This document shows, in pieces, positions 11,580 through 23,999 of a DNA stretch of 64,000 nt. The DNA comes from Adiantum capillus-veneris (Eukaryota; Streptophyta; Polypodiopsida; Polypodiales; Pteridaceae). Position 1 is the stretch's first letter, and the number at the start of each line of letters is the position of its first letter. A model generated the notes under the pieces. That model saw only the letters and a list, made by a program, of their open reading frames with translations, was not told the DNA's origin and ran no database searches. The stretch spans positions 127,927,018 through 127,991,017 of the forward strand of contig CM043968.1 in assembly GCA_014529385.2 (NCBI GenBank), in the 5' to 3' direction. Position numbers and translations under genes: made by a program.

Positions 11580-12300
11580 GATCTGCCATTCTTGGAACGT
11601 GATGGGGATCAAAACCTAGAAGAAGAGCTCACTCTTTTGGGAGGAAGTTAGAAGAGGCAATGAAATCAGCTTCTGGGCTATCCAAGAGCATTACCTAGAT
11701 GCCACAAGAAAAATCAAGAAAACATTTGGTAAAAAATTGGTCTTTTATGGAGAGGGAGTCGATGGATCCAGTGGTGTCCTCTCTATTGGTGGAGAAAAGA
11801 AGGGACAGAACTGGCACATCGAACATGTTAGCTGAATCTGAATGATCCAAATGGCTAAGCCTGTGTGAGAAGTGGGCATTGGTTGACATGTGGGAGTTAG
11901 GCCCATGGAGAAGCATGCCAGGGTTCACATACACTAGCTTGCAATATGCCGATATGGCTTCCCGACTAGATCCTTGCTACTGCTCTCATCAAGCCAATTG
12001 GTTGCCTTCATGGATGGAAATCAAGTTGATAACTTCATAGTGCTTGTCAAATCCCCTCCTGTTAAGCATTGAATTATAAAAAAACCAGAGAAGCTGGTCA
12101 TTGCCCTTAAGGGTCTAAAACGCTACTCTCAAACAGGGGCCCACCTATTCAAAGACCCTCTCTGCAGAAGCCTGGCCCTCAAAGCTGTGAGCAAGCTTAA
12201 GAATGATGTGGACTCAAGAAACCCTAGGGCCTCAGATATTTCCACCAAGAGTATTCAAAAATCCATAAAAAAATGCAGGTCCTATAAGAGTGTTTTAGGA
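11580..12300 (+). pseudogene. Decayed LINE endonuclease region (tentative)
   Basis: After ORF1 the plus strand shows HSWNVMGIKT then SLFWEEVRRGNEISFWAIQE and later GVDGSSGVLSIGGE. The spacing is reminiscent of the apurinic-endonuclease start of LINE ORF2 (SWNVRGL...LQETK...GGVAI). Stops and frame changes are frequent. Between 11181 and 11580 nothing can be named. Confidence 0.35.
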
Positions 12301-12696
12301 GTTTAAGCTCCCTTTATTGTTTCCCTAAGCCGTTAACGGCTCTGTGATTCATCAAAACGGATTAACTAAGCCTAAGTTGTTGTTGGTGATAAAATTTCTT
12401 CTGTGTTGGGTTTCCAGATTCATCCCTGCTGAGCTTCTTCCGAGCTTTTTGACCCCTTGCTTACCGAGCTCCCTTCAACTTGCTTTGATCGAGTTCCCTT
12501 CCACTTGCTTCTTCAATTCTCTTGCATACCTAGTCGAGGTTTAGATCAAGAGAGAAAGTTCCCTGCTTAGCTTTAGGAATAAGAGAGAGATCACCTTTGT
12601 CCCCTGCTTAGATCCGAGAGCGAGAGAGAAAGAGCTTCTTGCTTCCTTGCTTAGATCTAAGAGCGAGAGAGAAAGAGCCTCTTGTTTCTTTGCTTT

Positions 12697-12790
<94 letters not shown>

Positions 12791-13499
12791 CTCTCAAGTT
12801 TGCCTTCTTCTCCCTGCTTCTTCCTCTTTGAATTTCCCTATTCTCCTTGCCCTTTTCAATCAGAGACAACTCGCCTTATGCTCAACATGCCTCCTTTCAT
12901 GCCCTTTGCCACCCTTTCTTCCTTGATGCCGAGAGCAAGAGAGGAAAAGATCAAGTCTCCTCTTCCTTGCTCCTTCCTCCTCATGTTTGAATCCTTATCC
13001 CTCATGCAATTCCCCTTTAGTGTCATCCTGCCTTCTTGCTCCAAGGTCCAAAGAGAAAGAGAGAGAGAGCATTCTTATTTAACGCGGCCGAGTCCGAGCA
13101 AGAGCCCTCTCCTTGCCGTGGCTCTTTCCCCTCTTCTCTTTCTCCCCTTCCCCAAGACCACTTTGGGATCTAGATCCTTATCCAAAATAGAGAGGGCTCC
13201 ACTAAACCCGTCCACTTCCTCTCCATAGAACACCAACTTCTTTCCCAATGTCTATTTTCTTTTGCTGCGAGCCTCTAGATGATGTTCTTCGATGGCCCAA
13301 CAATTAACTCCCTTCTCCTTCCTAACTTCCTCCAAGAAGAGGGTGTGCTTCTTTCGGGTCTTCAATCCTTTCATGTTTCATGACTGAATAGCCAAGGCTT
13401 CCATCATTGGGCAAGGGGAACAAACTCTTCAACATATGACCCCTGTCTGGTCTCCGCGTTTGTGGCCTGAGAGAATCTAGATGTTCCTCAAAGTAATTT
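12301..13499. other. Noncoding, GA-rich
   Basis: It contains an 85-base (GA)n run at 12702-12786 and a near-duplicated segment (TTAGATC-GAGAGCGAGAGAGAAAGAGC at about 12609 and 12651). ORFs here are artefacts of the repeat. No motif is recognised. Confidence 0.6.
12702..12786. repeat. (GA)n microsatellite
   Basis: An uninterrupted GA dinucleotide run, opposite in strand sense to the CT tracts elsewhere. Confidence 0.95.
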
Positions 13500-13535
13500 T
13501 AAAAAAATAACCATAACAAGGCGCGAGATGTATTA

Positions 13536-13665
13536 TATTAAAGAGAGAGAAAAATTACAAAATATGAGTCCTTAGACCAAGGTGATTGATAAATACAAAA
13601 TATTAAAGAGAGAGCAAAATTACACAATATGAGTCCTTAGACCAAGGTGATTGATAAATGCAATG
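13536..13665 (-). repeat. 65-bp tandem duplication in LINE 3' region
   Basis: Two adjacent copies start TATTAAAGAGAGAG at 13536 and 13601 and share ATGAGTCCTTAGACCAAGGTG. They lie just downstream of the LINE ORF2 stop on the minus strand, that is, in its presumed 3' UTR. Confidence 0.85.
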
Positions 13666-13795
13666 CCAAAAAACTATGGAATGGTAATAAAACCATGAAC
13701 CTGTATACAATGAGCTTGCAATGGGTTTTTGATGTGTCACATAATTCGTGGTATACACAGACAACACCAAAACTGAACAAAGCATCACTTCCATC

Positions 13796-16700
13796 TTAGT
13801 CAAAGTCCCCAGGCAGATTGTTGATCAACTCCTCTATGTATGTGACCAGTCTCAACCCAATAGCATATAACTCAGCAATCTTATCTCTCTTTGCCTTGCA
13901 TTCCTCCATCATTCGATGCAGGTGGTCATTGCATCCCTCCAGGAGGACCTCTTCACTATTTTTGAGATTAGCACCATTGTAAAACCCCAGGTAGTCATTA
14001 AGGACTTTGTAGATGATAAAAAGATGAGGGATGTCCTCTATGGTTGTACTAGACCTACAATAGATACCATTGTTGATGTTAGCTTCCTAATTCTCTTGCT
14101 TGTCCATGTTGCTTTGTGTAGTAGCAACCATCGAAGGATAGAATGTTTGGCGTAAATTCCTTTGAATTTAAAGTTCCATTGTTTTATTATCATAATTTGT
14201 GCACCATCTCCTATTCAACGTGACATGCAGGGGTTCCTCAAGAGATGAAGGTAATCTAGGTGGGTGGGACAGTTTGAATCCCCCTTTCTAGTACAGGGCT
14301 TTAGGTGACAATTGGTCTCCACGGGATAATGTCCATATTTGGCCTTGAGGAAAAAGTAACCTTCTATTGATGATTAACCTAAGTTCCCACGGTTGTAGCC
14401 TGTGCCTGGTTATTAGTTCAGCATCAGCTAACGACCTATGATCCTGAGCGTGCCACAGGTCTTTCCACATGTTTATCCCTTTGGTGTGGATTCTCCTAGC
14501 TGACCTTAGCTGGTTAGTATCCAGAGGGGGATCGGGGGGAGGGACCACCATAAGGATTCTTTAGCTCTGATGGGCCAGTTGAACTTGGACTCCTAGTTCA
14601 CTTTTATCATCTATCTGTATCTATTCCAATCTCCCCATAATGTCTTCATTAACTTTGAACCCTGTGGGAGAGTAGGAAATGGGCTCCCACTTCACTTTTA
14701 TCATCTATCTGTATCTATTCCAAGCTCCCGATAATGTCTTCACTAACTTTGAATCGTGTGGGAGAGTAGGAAATGGGCTGAAAAAATTCGTGATCCAAGG
14801 CATATCTTGCCAACCTTTATGACCTTTGAGTTGAAACCCATCAAGATGTCAAAATACAAGTGTAGCCCATTCTTGTTCTGGGTTCTCAAGAGCCCTAAGA
14901 ATGAGTTTGACTGATAGTTTGTCTACCCAGGAGCTAATGTCAATGAGCCCCAAGCCCCCTAATTCCTTGGGCAAACAACATACTTTCCATTTTACTTTGG
15001 CCAATCCTCTTTTGTGAGGATCCCAGACCACGTGAAGTTCCTACATACTCTTGATATATCTTCCAAGTGTGACTCAAGGGGTACGATAGAAAAAAACGAG
15101 ACATACGGTGAGAGAAAATGTTTGACCACCATTCCCCTACCTACTAGAGGGGCCTGAAAACCCATTCACATGTTAAGTTTGGAAGCAAATCTTTCTCTGA
15201 CCCAATTCCACCTCTGAGCTAGAGTGACTTTGAACCCCATAGGGAAACCCAATAATCTAAAGATGGTTCCTTCTTGGATTGCTAAACAACCCTGATCTAG
15301 GATCCATTTAGGAAGAGGTGCTTTGGATGCTCTAATGCCAGTCTTTTCATGATTGATTTTGAAGCCAGAGGCTGAGCAAAAGGTCCTGAGACATTCCCAA
15401 AATGCTTTGAGGAATTGTTCATCATTGTTTAGCAGACCATTAGTGTCATCGGAAAACTGAGAGAGGCATTGTTGATTACCATTAGGTAGAGTGATTCCCC
15501 TAATGGACCCGTTCTAAATTCTGTCTTTAATTAGCCAATTTAAGGCATCATCTGCTTTAGCAAAAAGTAAGGGCGCCAGGGGCATCCTTACCTAACCGAC
15601 CTTGCTAATTGAAAAGCTTTGGACAACCCATAGTTTATAGCAACACGTGCTTTTGCATTCCCAAGAAGAGTTTGAACGAAAGAAACCAATCTGGGACCGA
15701 AACCCATCATAAGTAAGCTTTCGCTGAGGAAATACCACTCAAGCCTATCATAGGCTTTGTCAAAATCAATTTTGACAAAAATGTAATCCTGTCCTATCTC
15801 CTTAGCATATTCAATGCCTTCCCACATGGAGATCACAGCTTCCAAAATTCTTCTCCCCTTGATGAAACCCTTTTTCTATGAAGAGAGCGAGTTCATGAGG
15901 GTGGGAGTGATTCTCAAAGCAATAGCTTTGGCAAAACATTTGTATGCCAAAGTTAACATAGTGAGAGGTCTCTAGTTGGAAAGGATTTCTTTGGGACCCT
16001 TCTTGTGAAGCAGCTTGATGGTCCCTGTAGTAATAGGACTTGAGAGAGCCTTTTGATGGACTCATTCTTCCTAAATCAGTAGCAGAATAGGCGCTAAAGT
16101 GGCCTTGAATTTTTTATAAAATTCAATAGGCAATCCATCTATCCCTGGAGTTTTATTTTATTTGAGAGATTCAATAGCTCTCTTGATTTCCTCTATTGAC
16201 ATGTTGGCTTTTAGTTGTTCAGCAATCCGAGGAGGGATAACCCTTTTCCTACATTCCCATATGATATTGTGTGCTCTGATTTTCTCTGGGTGAAGGCACT
16301 CTAGAGGGCTGAAGAGATCCTCAAAATGTTTCCTTGCTATCTCTAGGTTTTCCTCCTGAGTGCTAGCTACTCCTTGGAAGGAAGATAGCATAGGAACCAC
16401 TTCCCTTTGTTGTTTCTTCTTTAGCTTTTGAACATCTCTTTCAAGGGCTTGTCTATTCTACATGCCCACCAGCCTTTGAAATAGATGGATGAGTGATGCA
16501 TCATAAGATCCTCTTCAAATATGATTTGTTTTCTTAAGATATTGATTTTGGGTTGGATTTCTTCATCTTCCTTGATCTTGGCTTCGAGTTCCACCAACTC
16601 TGAGTAGATTAGGTCTCTTGTGGCTCTCCTTATGTTAGCTACTTCTTTCTTGAATCTTATAAGAGATTGTTGAGTCAACTTGATTGCTTCAGATCAAGCT

Positions 16701-17390
16701 TTGGTAGGAGTGACTCCTTTGGAAAAGTTATGCACCCATATGGCTTTAATGTGGTCTTGGAACTCCTGAAGGTTGAACAGAGTTGAGTCTATATGGAACG
16801 AATGGTCCCTAATCTTTGTGTGCTTATCATCTAGGGTAATAACCAGCAGGTAGTGATCTAAGGCACAAGAGGTGTACCTAGGCTTTAACCCTATTAAATT
16901 CATTAGCTAGTTGAATGCTTAGATAGCATCTGTCAAGTTTGGCTTTTATGGCATTTCCTTCCTGAGAATAATTTTGCTAAGTGAACCCTCTTGTAGCACC
17001 TACATCCTAGAGATCTAACTGGTTTTTCAACAAGTCCCACCTGGCTTTTTTGGTTCCCAAGATAGTAGTCCCCTTGCTTTTATACCTATCCTCTAAAATT
17101 TCAACCATATTCATGTTCCCAAAGAGAACTACCGGTACTTCTACTTTGTTGAGACTTTGCTAGAGTTTGGTTCTATCTGTAGTAGAACCTGCAGCATAAA
17201 CTCAAACAAGGGTGCAAAGCACTAGCTCTTCTATACACACGGCTACCCAATGGTCCCCACTGAGTGTCTTCTGAGGGTTTATCCTCCAGTGGAGGGGGAT
17301 CTCTAACGCAGTGCCTCCTGAACCTTTGGTATGGTTGAAGTGATGCCAGAAAAGAGTTTGTGATATTGTCTTCAATCTCTGTTGAAGCTC
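13796..17390 (-). pseudogene. LINE ORF2, main part: endonuclease, RT, zinc-binding C-terminus
   Basis: Read on the minus strand: endonuclease remainder (17390-16700), linker helices (16680-16400), then RT. RT landmarks are IDGLPIEFYKKF (about 16130), FVKIDFDKAYDRLEW (about 15775), FSDD as the catalytic FADD equivalent (about 15450) and LASKSIMKR or GFKINHEKTG (about 15350). The connection domain PKELGGLGLIDISSW is near 14960. A zf-RVT-like stretch HSILRWLLLHKATWTSKRIRK lies near 14120. In one frame the C-terminus ends NNLPGDFD and a TAA at 13798-13796. Many frameshifts and stops make it a pseudogene. It normally reverse-transcribes LINE RNA at nicked DNA. Confidence 0.85.
14599..14779 (-). 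repeat. 94-bp tandem duplication within LINE ORF2
   Basis: Copies start CACTTTTATCATCTATCTG at 14599 and 14693 and both end GTAGGAAATGGGCT. A few substitutions separate them. It is a local duplication in dead coding sequence. Confidence 0.85.
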
Positions 17391-18229
17391 TAAGTTGCAT
17401 TATACGTTATACAAAAAACGTATAAAACGCCATATACAGGTGTCTTTTACTTGACCCCATATTATACAGGCGTTTTATACGGTGACACGTCATAAAAAAC
17501 AGGCAACGTATTTTTTTCCCAAATTTTCAACTGAAAGATGCTTCAATCAAAACATCTTTCGATTGAAAGATGTTTGGTACAAATTTTCTTTCGATCGAAA
17601 GATGTATTCTTTGGAAAAAAAACTATATATACCGGCAACGCGCCTATTGAGACCAGTGTTACTCTCAAAAGGTATTTCTTGTCAATAGAAGACAAAAAAA
17701 CTTAATTTTGTGATAATTTAAAAAATGAAAATTCCAAATGTTTTAAATTTTTTACAAAATCAAATTTTATGTTTTGTTTAGATAATTGTATAATTATGTA
17801 TTTTAAAATATAATTATCTAAGCTTTGTATGTTGTGTAGAGCTCAAACTCTCACTCATACAAGGTTTTTGTTTTTTAAGAATCACGTGCTACATACTCAG
17901 TTTACTGACACGTGGAAGTGAATTAGGATATAGTTTAGAGATTACCGTTTTGTGTAGAGTGTACTCTCACATGAGGTTACCTATCAGCAAAATATAATAG
18001 AATAGAGGTGAATTTTATTTAGGTAAGTTCGATTTTGACGTGCAGATACTTTCTCACCTCAAAGTGAACATAGATAGAAGTTTTTTTGTCCTGTGTAGAG
18101 CCATCACACTATGCTCTCACTGGAATCAAATACATTGATATTATATTATCTTTATTTTGATTTCTATGTCTATCATACTGTGTGATCATACACGTGTATC
18201 AAATGCAGATAGATAATCTTTCAAAGATT
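17391..18229. other. hAT left arm: inverted repeat and subterminal repeats
   Basis: The first 130 bases contain ACGTATAAAACGCC and its inverse GGCGTTTTATACG, able to fold on themselves, and several copies of TTTCGATCGAAAG or close variants (17560-17610). Between 17820 and 18130 short motifs of the type GTGTAGAG and CTCTCAC recur, matching inverted motifs in the right arm. hAT transposases bind such subterminal motifs. No ORF is credible here. Confidence 0.55.
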
Positions 18230-19431
18230 TACCGTGGGGTGTGAGATAGCAAAGGCAAAAGGACCAAAGAATGTGACTGCAATTGTCACGGGTAATGCAT
18301 CCAATTACAAGGTGCAAGAAGGGCTATCCAAGTTAAGCACCCAGAAATTACTTGGGTGCCATGTGCCGCGCATACTCTTAATTTGCTATTAAAATATATT
18401 GGAAAAATGGCCATCATAAAGAAAATGCTGCTAGATGCTAATCATGTGGTGAAATCTATTAGAGAGCATCAATTTTCATATGCTCTTTTTTTATTAAAAT
18501 CACTCAACAAAACTTTGCAGATATTTTGTGCGACAAGGTTTGCAACTGCAAATTATGTTCTTGCCACCTTGCAAGAAGTGAAGCCTTCATTGATTGAAAC
18601 AGTAGCTGATAGACACTGGGATGCATGGCTCAGCAAGTATCCTAGCTACCAAGAGGCAGCTGCAAGATGTGTACAGCTTGTGAACTTGCAAGTTTTTTGG
18701 CGCGATGTAGAGACAATTGTCACCCTGGCCAAACCATTTGTAGATCTTTTACAAATAGTCGACAAAGACTCTTTTGTCTTTGGTCGAGTCTATTGGTATA
18801 TGTCAGGGTCATTGTGCAAAGTAAGAGAGCATGCTAGCTTTGGTGCAAAGGACAAAGCTTCCCTGATCACAGCTGCTGCCAACAACGATGGGTGCAATTG
18901 CATACGTCGTTGCATGGTGATGCATTTGTATTAGATCCTAAATTTCAAATGCACCAACAATCGGCCAATAAAGATGTCATGAGTGACTTCAAAACAGTGT
19001 GCTCGCAACTATTAGGACAAGAGGATGGGAAGATTGCTTTTCATCAGCGAGTTGATTATGCTAATAGAATTGGCATGTTCCAGGATCCATGGTATACAGA
19101 TTTCGTTGCACACATAAGTGCGCCTCTATGGTGGAAAGAGTATGGTGGGGAGAAAGTGGAGCTGCAACACATTGCTGTCAGGGTTCTATCTATTGCAGCA
19201 TCAAGTGGAAGTTGTGAGAGGAACTGGTCGGCTTTTGACTTTATGCATACTAAGAAACCAAACCGGCTTCATCCTCAACATGCTACTGATTTGGTTTATG
19301 TTTTCTGCAACATGAGACTCATTCACAAGCCGGTGAACATTGTGACAAGAGCAGCACAAAAGCACTATGGTGTTTTTCAAACCCATGAAGCTATAGCTGC
19401 AAAAGTAGACGATGACGATGATATGGAATAG
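18230..19431 (+). pseudogene. hAT transposase (DUF659 and C-terminal dimerisation region)
   Basis: 18230-18340 encodes GPKNVTAIVTGNASNYK, where DUF659 hATs have VTDNASN; the acidic residue is Gly here. After a frameshift, WVPCAAHTLNLLLKYIGKM (18350) and the following helical region are read. A second frameshift at about 18900 leads to LHGDAFVLDPKF. The C-terminus has WWKEYG...LQHIAVRVLS, SGSCERNWSAF and HTKKPNRL, the hAT dimerisation signature (19120-19320), and ends with an acidic tail. The N-terminal BED finger is absent. The protein would cut and paste the element; this copy is dead. Confidence 0.85.
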
Positions 19432-19570
19432 GAGATAGCTTCATAATGCTCTGATATGGATAAAATAGATGATATGGTTGGTGTGTTTGATGGAAACAAA
19501 GATGTATGACTTAAGGTATATAATTTTTCTCATTGTGAGTGTGAAAATTATGACACTACAACATGTTCAC

Positions 19571-19646
<76 letters not shown>

Positions 19647-19789
19647 ACTTTTGCAATAAGAGTCATAATTACAGTTAGATACAGTACAATACAATTTTTA
19701 CCAATCGAGAATACAAAATGGCCAGTTGAGGGGATAAATGACGAGCCGTGATTACAAAAAACTGTAGCCCTTCGCCCGAATAGACACAG
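19432..19789. other. hAT spacer with (CT)n tract
   Basis: It contains a 70-base CT run at 19572-19641. No gene is seen between the transposase stop and the minus-strand pseudogene. Confidence 0.6.
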
Positions 19790-20298
19790 GTAAAGTGAGC
19801 GAAGTACTTAACCCAAAGATTGAGTCATCTCATTGAGTAGTTCGTCTATGTCAAACTCAGCATTTTCAAGCGTAGGAGATCAGCCTGAAGGCCCTTGCTA
19901 CGAAGAACCACCCTGATCTAGCAATGGACCGTAGAGTTCTGCATACTGTTGCAGCTTTAGCTTAGGCCTTTGATAGCTCTATCTCAAGCTCAAGGATTTT
20001 GTCGTGCAAAATATCAGGTGTCTCTCCTTGACTTGCAAGATCTTGCCCTTGGCTTGCCAATGCAACGATTGTGTCTAATTCTTTGAAAAGTAGAACTATG
20101 GGATGTTTGTGTGGAGGCATTGGATTAATTGCATGACTTGCAACAACTTTCTCTACAATCCAACCATGCCCAACGCTAGAGTTCTTGGGGCGGTCTGACT
20201 AATCCACATGTCTCCCAAGGATGTCGTGAACATAACATTGCTATATAAAGTAGAGTTCCATTTGATTGTTGTTTGGCATAACTCTCTCTCGATGTATG
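19790..20298 (-). pseudogene. Tail of the kinase-like pseudogene beyond the copia insertion (tentative)
   Basis: On the minus strand 20298-20176 is open (HTSRESYAKQQSNG...) and would continue the frame that stops being readable at the copia edge (LLDLQHKGLARVLLRRFI at 25490-25440). Further on, LASQGETPDILHDKILELEIELSKA (about 20030-19960) is helix-like. Evidence is limited to strand, order and frame across the empty site. Confidence 0.3.
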
Positions 20299-20525
20299 CG
20301 TTGGAATTAGGGTTGCAGAGAAACACACACAGCTTGGAGAAGACGAAGGAAGCTCAAGGCACACAATAGAGAGTATGTTACTTAGTGTGCAATGGAAAGA
20401 TACATAGCCCTAGAGTGATGTGCGTATATACAATGCACGGGGGAAAAAACCTCCTAAAGAGGGAACAAATGCCCCGGCGGTCCTAGTGTGTTCACACACA
20501 TCACTACCACATGTATATGGTAACA
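20299..20525 (-). repeat. Copia 3' LTR
   Basis: 227 bp; it matches the right LTR with 6 substitutions. Its distal end reads CG instead of TG at 20299-20300, the only change to the terminal dinucleotides. Confidence 0.95.
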
Positions 20526-20536
20526 AATCCCCCCTG
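20526..20536 (-). promoter_or_regulatory. Copia polypurine tract
   Basis: On the minus strand CAGGGGGGATT abuts the 3' LTR start TGTTACC, the expected plus-strand primer position. Confidence 0.8.
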
Positions 20537-20600
20537 GAGTGATGCGGTGAACGAGAGCTGGCACATGAGTAAAGGGAAGTGCCATGCCCTGAGGACAGGA

Positions 20601-22182
20601 TCAGTCAACAAAGGGGAGTAAGCCCAAAGATTTGCGGAAAGCTTCAAGCTTCTCACGAGACAATTCCTTTGTGAAAATATCTGCAAGGTTGTCCTGTGTT
20701 GACACATAAGCCAAGCTGATCTCTCCTGCTGAGAGCCTCTCCCTGACATAGTGGTAATGCACCTCAATGTGCTTTGTGCGAGCATGAAAAACTAGGTTCC
20801 TCGCAACTGCCAATGCGCTCTGACTGTCAATGTAGATAGTGTTGGGAGTGTCCTGTCCAACATCCAATCAGCCATAAGGCGTCTGATCTATACACACTCA
20901 ACCGTAGCTGTGAAGACTGCCCTGTACTCAGCCTCACAACTCGAAGTGGCCACAGTAGGTTGCTTCTTGCTCAACCATGCTATACATGAACTGCCAAGCA
21001 TGAAACAAAAACCACTTCTGGACACTCGCGTGTCAAAACAACCAGCCCAATCTGAGTCCGAAAAAGCATGTAAGTCTGGCGGCAATGATCCCCCCTTGGG
21101 ATAAAACAAGCCAAGATGTAAAGTGCCACTAAGGTAGCAGAAAATCCTCTTGACAGCCTGCCAATGCTTCGACCCTGGGCTATGCATAAATCTGCTGACC
21201 TGTGAGACTGCAAACTGAATATCCGGCCTCGTGTTGCATACATAAATGAGGCAGCCAACAGCAGTTTGGTAAAGAGTGACATCAGCAGGATCGCCAGCAT
21301 CATGTAGACTCAACTTCAAACGTGTTTCCATGGGAGTGGCAATAGGTTTGCAATCCTCAAGTCCAAACTTACATAGCAATGTCTCTATGTAACTTTTCTG
21401 ACACAAGGCAATACCACCATCACACTGCTTAAACTGTATACCCAAGTAATGATGCAACAGCCCCGAATCTTTCATCTTGAAAGTAGCATTCAAATCAGCC
21501 TTAAATTCAGCAATATGTCTCTCATTTGGTCCAGTGATCAGCAAATCATCAACATAAAGAACCACGATGAGAAATACATCACCCTCATGCTTTACATACA
21601 ATGTGCTTTCTGTTGGACTGTTACGAAAGCCTTGTTTGACCAAATGAGTGTCAGCTTTCTCATACCAAGCACGAGGAGATTGCTTCAACCCATACAAAGC
21701 CTTGTTACATTTGGACACTTTGTCCTCTTGTCCTTTTATGACAAAACCGCGAGGCTGCGTTACATAAACTTCCTCAAATATGTCACCATTCAAGAAAGCA
21801 GTAACAATGTCTGATTGATGTACATCCCAACCAAAATGATCTGCCAATGCACATAGAAAACGCACAGTAGTCATACGACAAGTGGAGCAAAAGTTTCTTC
21901 ATAATCTATGCCTTTTTGCTGTGCATAACCCTTTGCAACAAGTCGGGCCTTATGGCGATCAATCTCACCATCCGGCTTGCGTTTCAACTTGTAAACCCAC
22001 TTCGTACCAATGGCCTTTTTGCCAGGAGGAAAATCACATAAAGTCCATGTGTCATTTTCTATAAGTGCATCATATTCTGATTGCATGGTAGCCATCCAAT
22101 TTTTTGAATTATGTTCTTCATCAAAAGACAGAGGCTCCAATCTGATGCATAAGATGCATGGCGAGAGCCTGAACGAGTACAA
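20601..22182 (-). pseudogene. Copia reverse transcriptase and RNase H
   Basis: 22182-21871 gives the RT start (WVYKLKRKPDGEIDRHKARL, FAPLVV). A one-base shift leads into 21874-20888 with HQSDIVTAFLNGDI, the catalytic YVDDLLI (about 21550) and LHHYLGIQF. RNase H is seen as FSDSDWAG and SSCEAEYRA (about 20950). A TAG replaces the usual Trp in the ECVWIRRL motif at about 20888. The last part, 20867-20601, with YIDSQSALAVARN and HYHYVRERL, is in another frame. The enzyme would copy element RNA to DNA in the particle. Confidence 0.95.
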
Positions 22183-22292
22183 CTACACAAAGCTGCATCC
22201 AATTTACTATCACGCAAAGTGTGCACTAGCCATTTTGGCATACCTCTAGCCTACTCATTTTCAGCCCTTTCCTCATCAAGTACATCATGTAC

Positions 22293-23999
22293 CTATGCAT
22301 CAGTAATAGGCTGATCTAAAACATTTTCAGAAACCCCCATAGGCTGTACATTTTCCTCATTGGAACTTACATTCGTATTTCCACCACTGAAAAGAGGCAA
22401 CAAAGTGTCATAAATGTCCTGTGAGCTTACATTACAGTCTCTAGTACATGACAGCAAGGGCTGAACAGAATCTTCCACAAACACTACGTCCCGTGAAACC
22501 AGAATTCGTTTTGTTTGCAAATGATACAACCTGTAACCTTTGCTTTCAGCACTATAACCAACAAAAATACATTTGACAGCCTTATCATCCAATTTTCTGT
22601 GCTGCACTTGTGGCACCAAAGCATATTGCAAACAACCAAAAACACGCATGTGCTCAATAGAAGGCTTTCTATCATGCCATGCTTCATATGGAGTAATAGA
22701 CTGCAAAGCTTTGGTAGGACACCTGTTTAGTACATAAGTGGCACACATGATGGCCTCGAGACAAAAAGAATGCGGTAAAGCTTGACTTTTGACCATACAT
22801 CGTGTCATTTCCATCAGTGACCTGTTTTTCCTCTGAACAACACCATTTTGCTGAGGTGTATAAGGCACTGTACATTGGTGTTTTATCCCACGACTAGCCA
22901 GAAATGCATTAAATTCATGAGACATATACTCCCCCCCTCGATCGGAACGGAGGGTGCCCATAGTACATTTTGAGACATTTTCAACCATAGCCAGAAATTG
23001 TTTGAAGCACATAAAAACTTCGGACTTTGCTTTAAGCGGAAATACCCATGCATGCCTAGAGTAATCATCAATGAAAATCACGAAGTACAGGTAATTTCCC
23101 AAGGACGGAGTTTGCATGGGCCCACAAACATCACTATGCACAAGCTGCAACCTGCATGTGGCCCGAACTGAACCATCCTTTGGAAATATAGAACGCTGCA
23201 TCTTACCCAAAATACAGCCTTCACAAACATGTTTGACAGGTGCTTCAAGAGGTGGCAAAGAAGCAACCATATCAGATTTCTGCAAACGCAGCAAACTGGC
23301 AAAATTCAGATGACCAAAACGTGCATGCCAAAGTTTTGCATCTGAAATAGCCCTTGAATCTGCAACAGTATTTGCAAAGTTTTGTCCACACTTGTCATAC
23401 AAAGTGAGCTTATACAGGCCATGGCACAAAAGCCCAGATGCAAAAATTTCATCACCAAAAGTGAGATCATGAATTGTACATCTGTCATCCACAAATTTGA
23501 CTACAAGTCCAAGTCTAGCAAGTGCGGATACAGACAAGAGATTCTTCTTGATCCCAGGTACATAAAGTGCATCAACAAGTGTGAAGGAACTGCCATTAGC
23601 AGTAGTGAGCACAATCTTTCCAACTCCCTGAACTTGATAAGAGGCGTTGTTGGCACAAGTGACTGAATTCCCATGAGGGACAAACTCAAGAGAGGTAAAC
23701 AATTCACGATGTGAGGTAATGTTCTTTGTAGCACCACTGTCGAAATACCACACATGTGAATCTGCAGCAACTGACAAGCATGCATCATGGACAGCAGGAT
23801 TGTAAGTGCAGTCTGCGCTAAAAGCCCATTCTGCATCAACATCAGCAACACAGTCTCCTTTCATAGAGGACTCAACAATGGCTGCATTTGTAGTGGAACC
23901 AGCATTTGCAGTGGAACCACCCTCTTTCTTCTTAGCCTCTTTGGCCTTCAACTTAGGACACGACTTGATCAAGTGATCATTGGCTTTACATAATGGCAA
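22293..23999 (-). CDS. Copia protease and integrase
   Basis: 568 residues in one frame. The order is: zinc knuckle remainder (KANDHLIKSCPK, residues 4-15), protease DSGA (about 87), the pre-integrase segment HARFGHLNFASL (about 225), a HHCC-type CEGCILGKM, then integrase. The integrase core has HSDVCGP (first Asp), SDRGGEY (second Asp) and PQQNGVVQRKNR, where the third catalytic residue Glu is Gln (codon CAG in place of GAG). Otherwise it is undamaged. Integrase inserts the cDNA; this copy should be inactive in catalysis. Confidence 0.95.
   Translation of the reverse strand: MPLCKANDHLIKSCPKLKAKEAKKKEGGSTANAGSTTNAAIVESSMKGDCVADVDAEWAFSADCTYNPAVHDACLSVAADSHVWYFDSGATKNITSHRELFTSLEFVPHGNSVTCANNASYQVQGVGKIVLTTANGSSFTLVDALYVPGIKKNLLSVSALARLGLVVKFVDDRCTIHDLTFGDEIFASGLLCHGLYKLTLYDKCGQNFANTVADSRAISDAKLWHARFGHLNFASLLRLQKSDMVASLPPLEAPVKHVCEGCILGKMQRSIFPKDGSVRATCRLQLVHSDVCGPMQTPSLGNYLYFVIFIDDYSRHAWVFPLKAKSEVFMCFKQFLAMVENVSKCTMGTLRSDRGGEYMSHEFNAFLASRGIKHQCTVPYTPQQNGVVQRKNRSLMEMTRCMVKSQALPHSFCLEAIMCATYVLNRCPTKALQSITPYEAWHDRKPSIEHMRVFGCLQYALVPQVQHRKLDDKAVKCIFVGYSAESKGYRLYHLQTKRILVSRDVVFVEDSVQPLLSCTRDCNVSSQDIYDTLLPLFSGGNTNVSSNEENVQPMGVSENVLDQPITDA

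Noticed and set aside
20910-21104. Plus-strand ORFs inside the copia element (for example 20910-21104, 21449-21814, 23382-23666)
   Set aside because: They are antisense shadows of the minus-strand pol frames.
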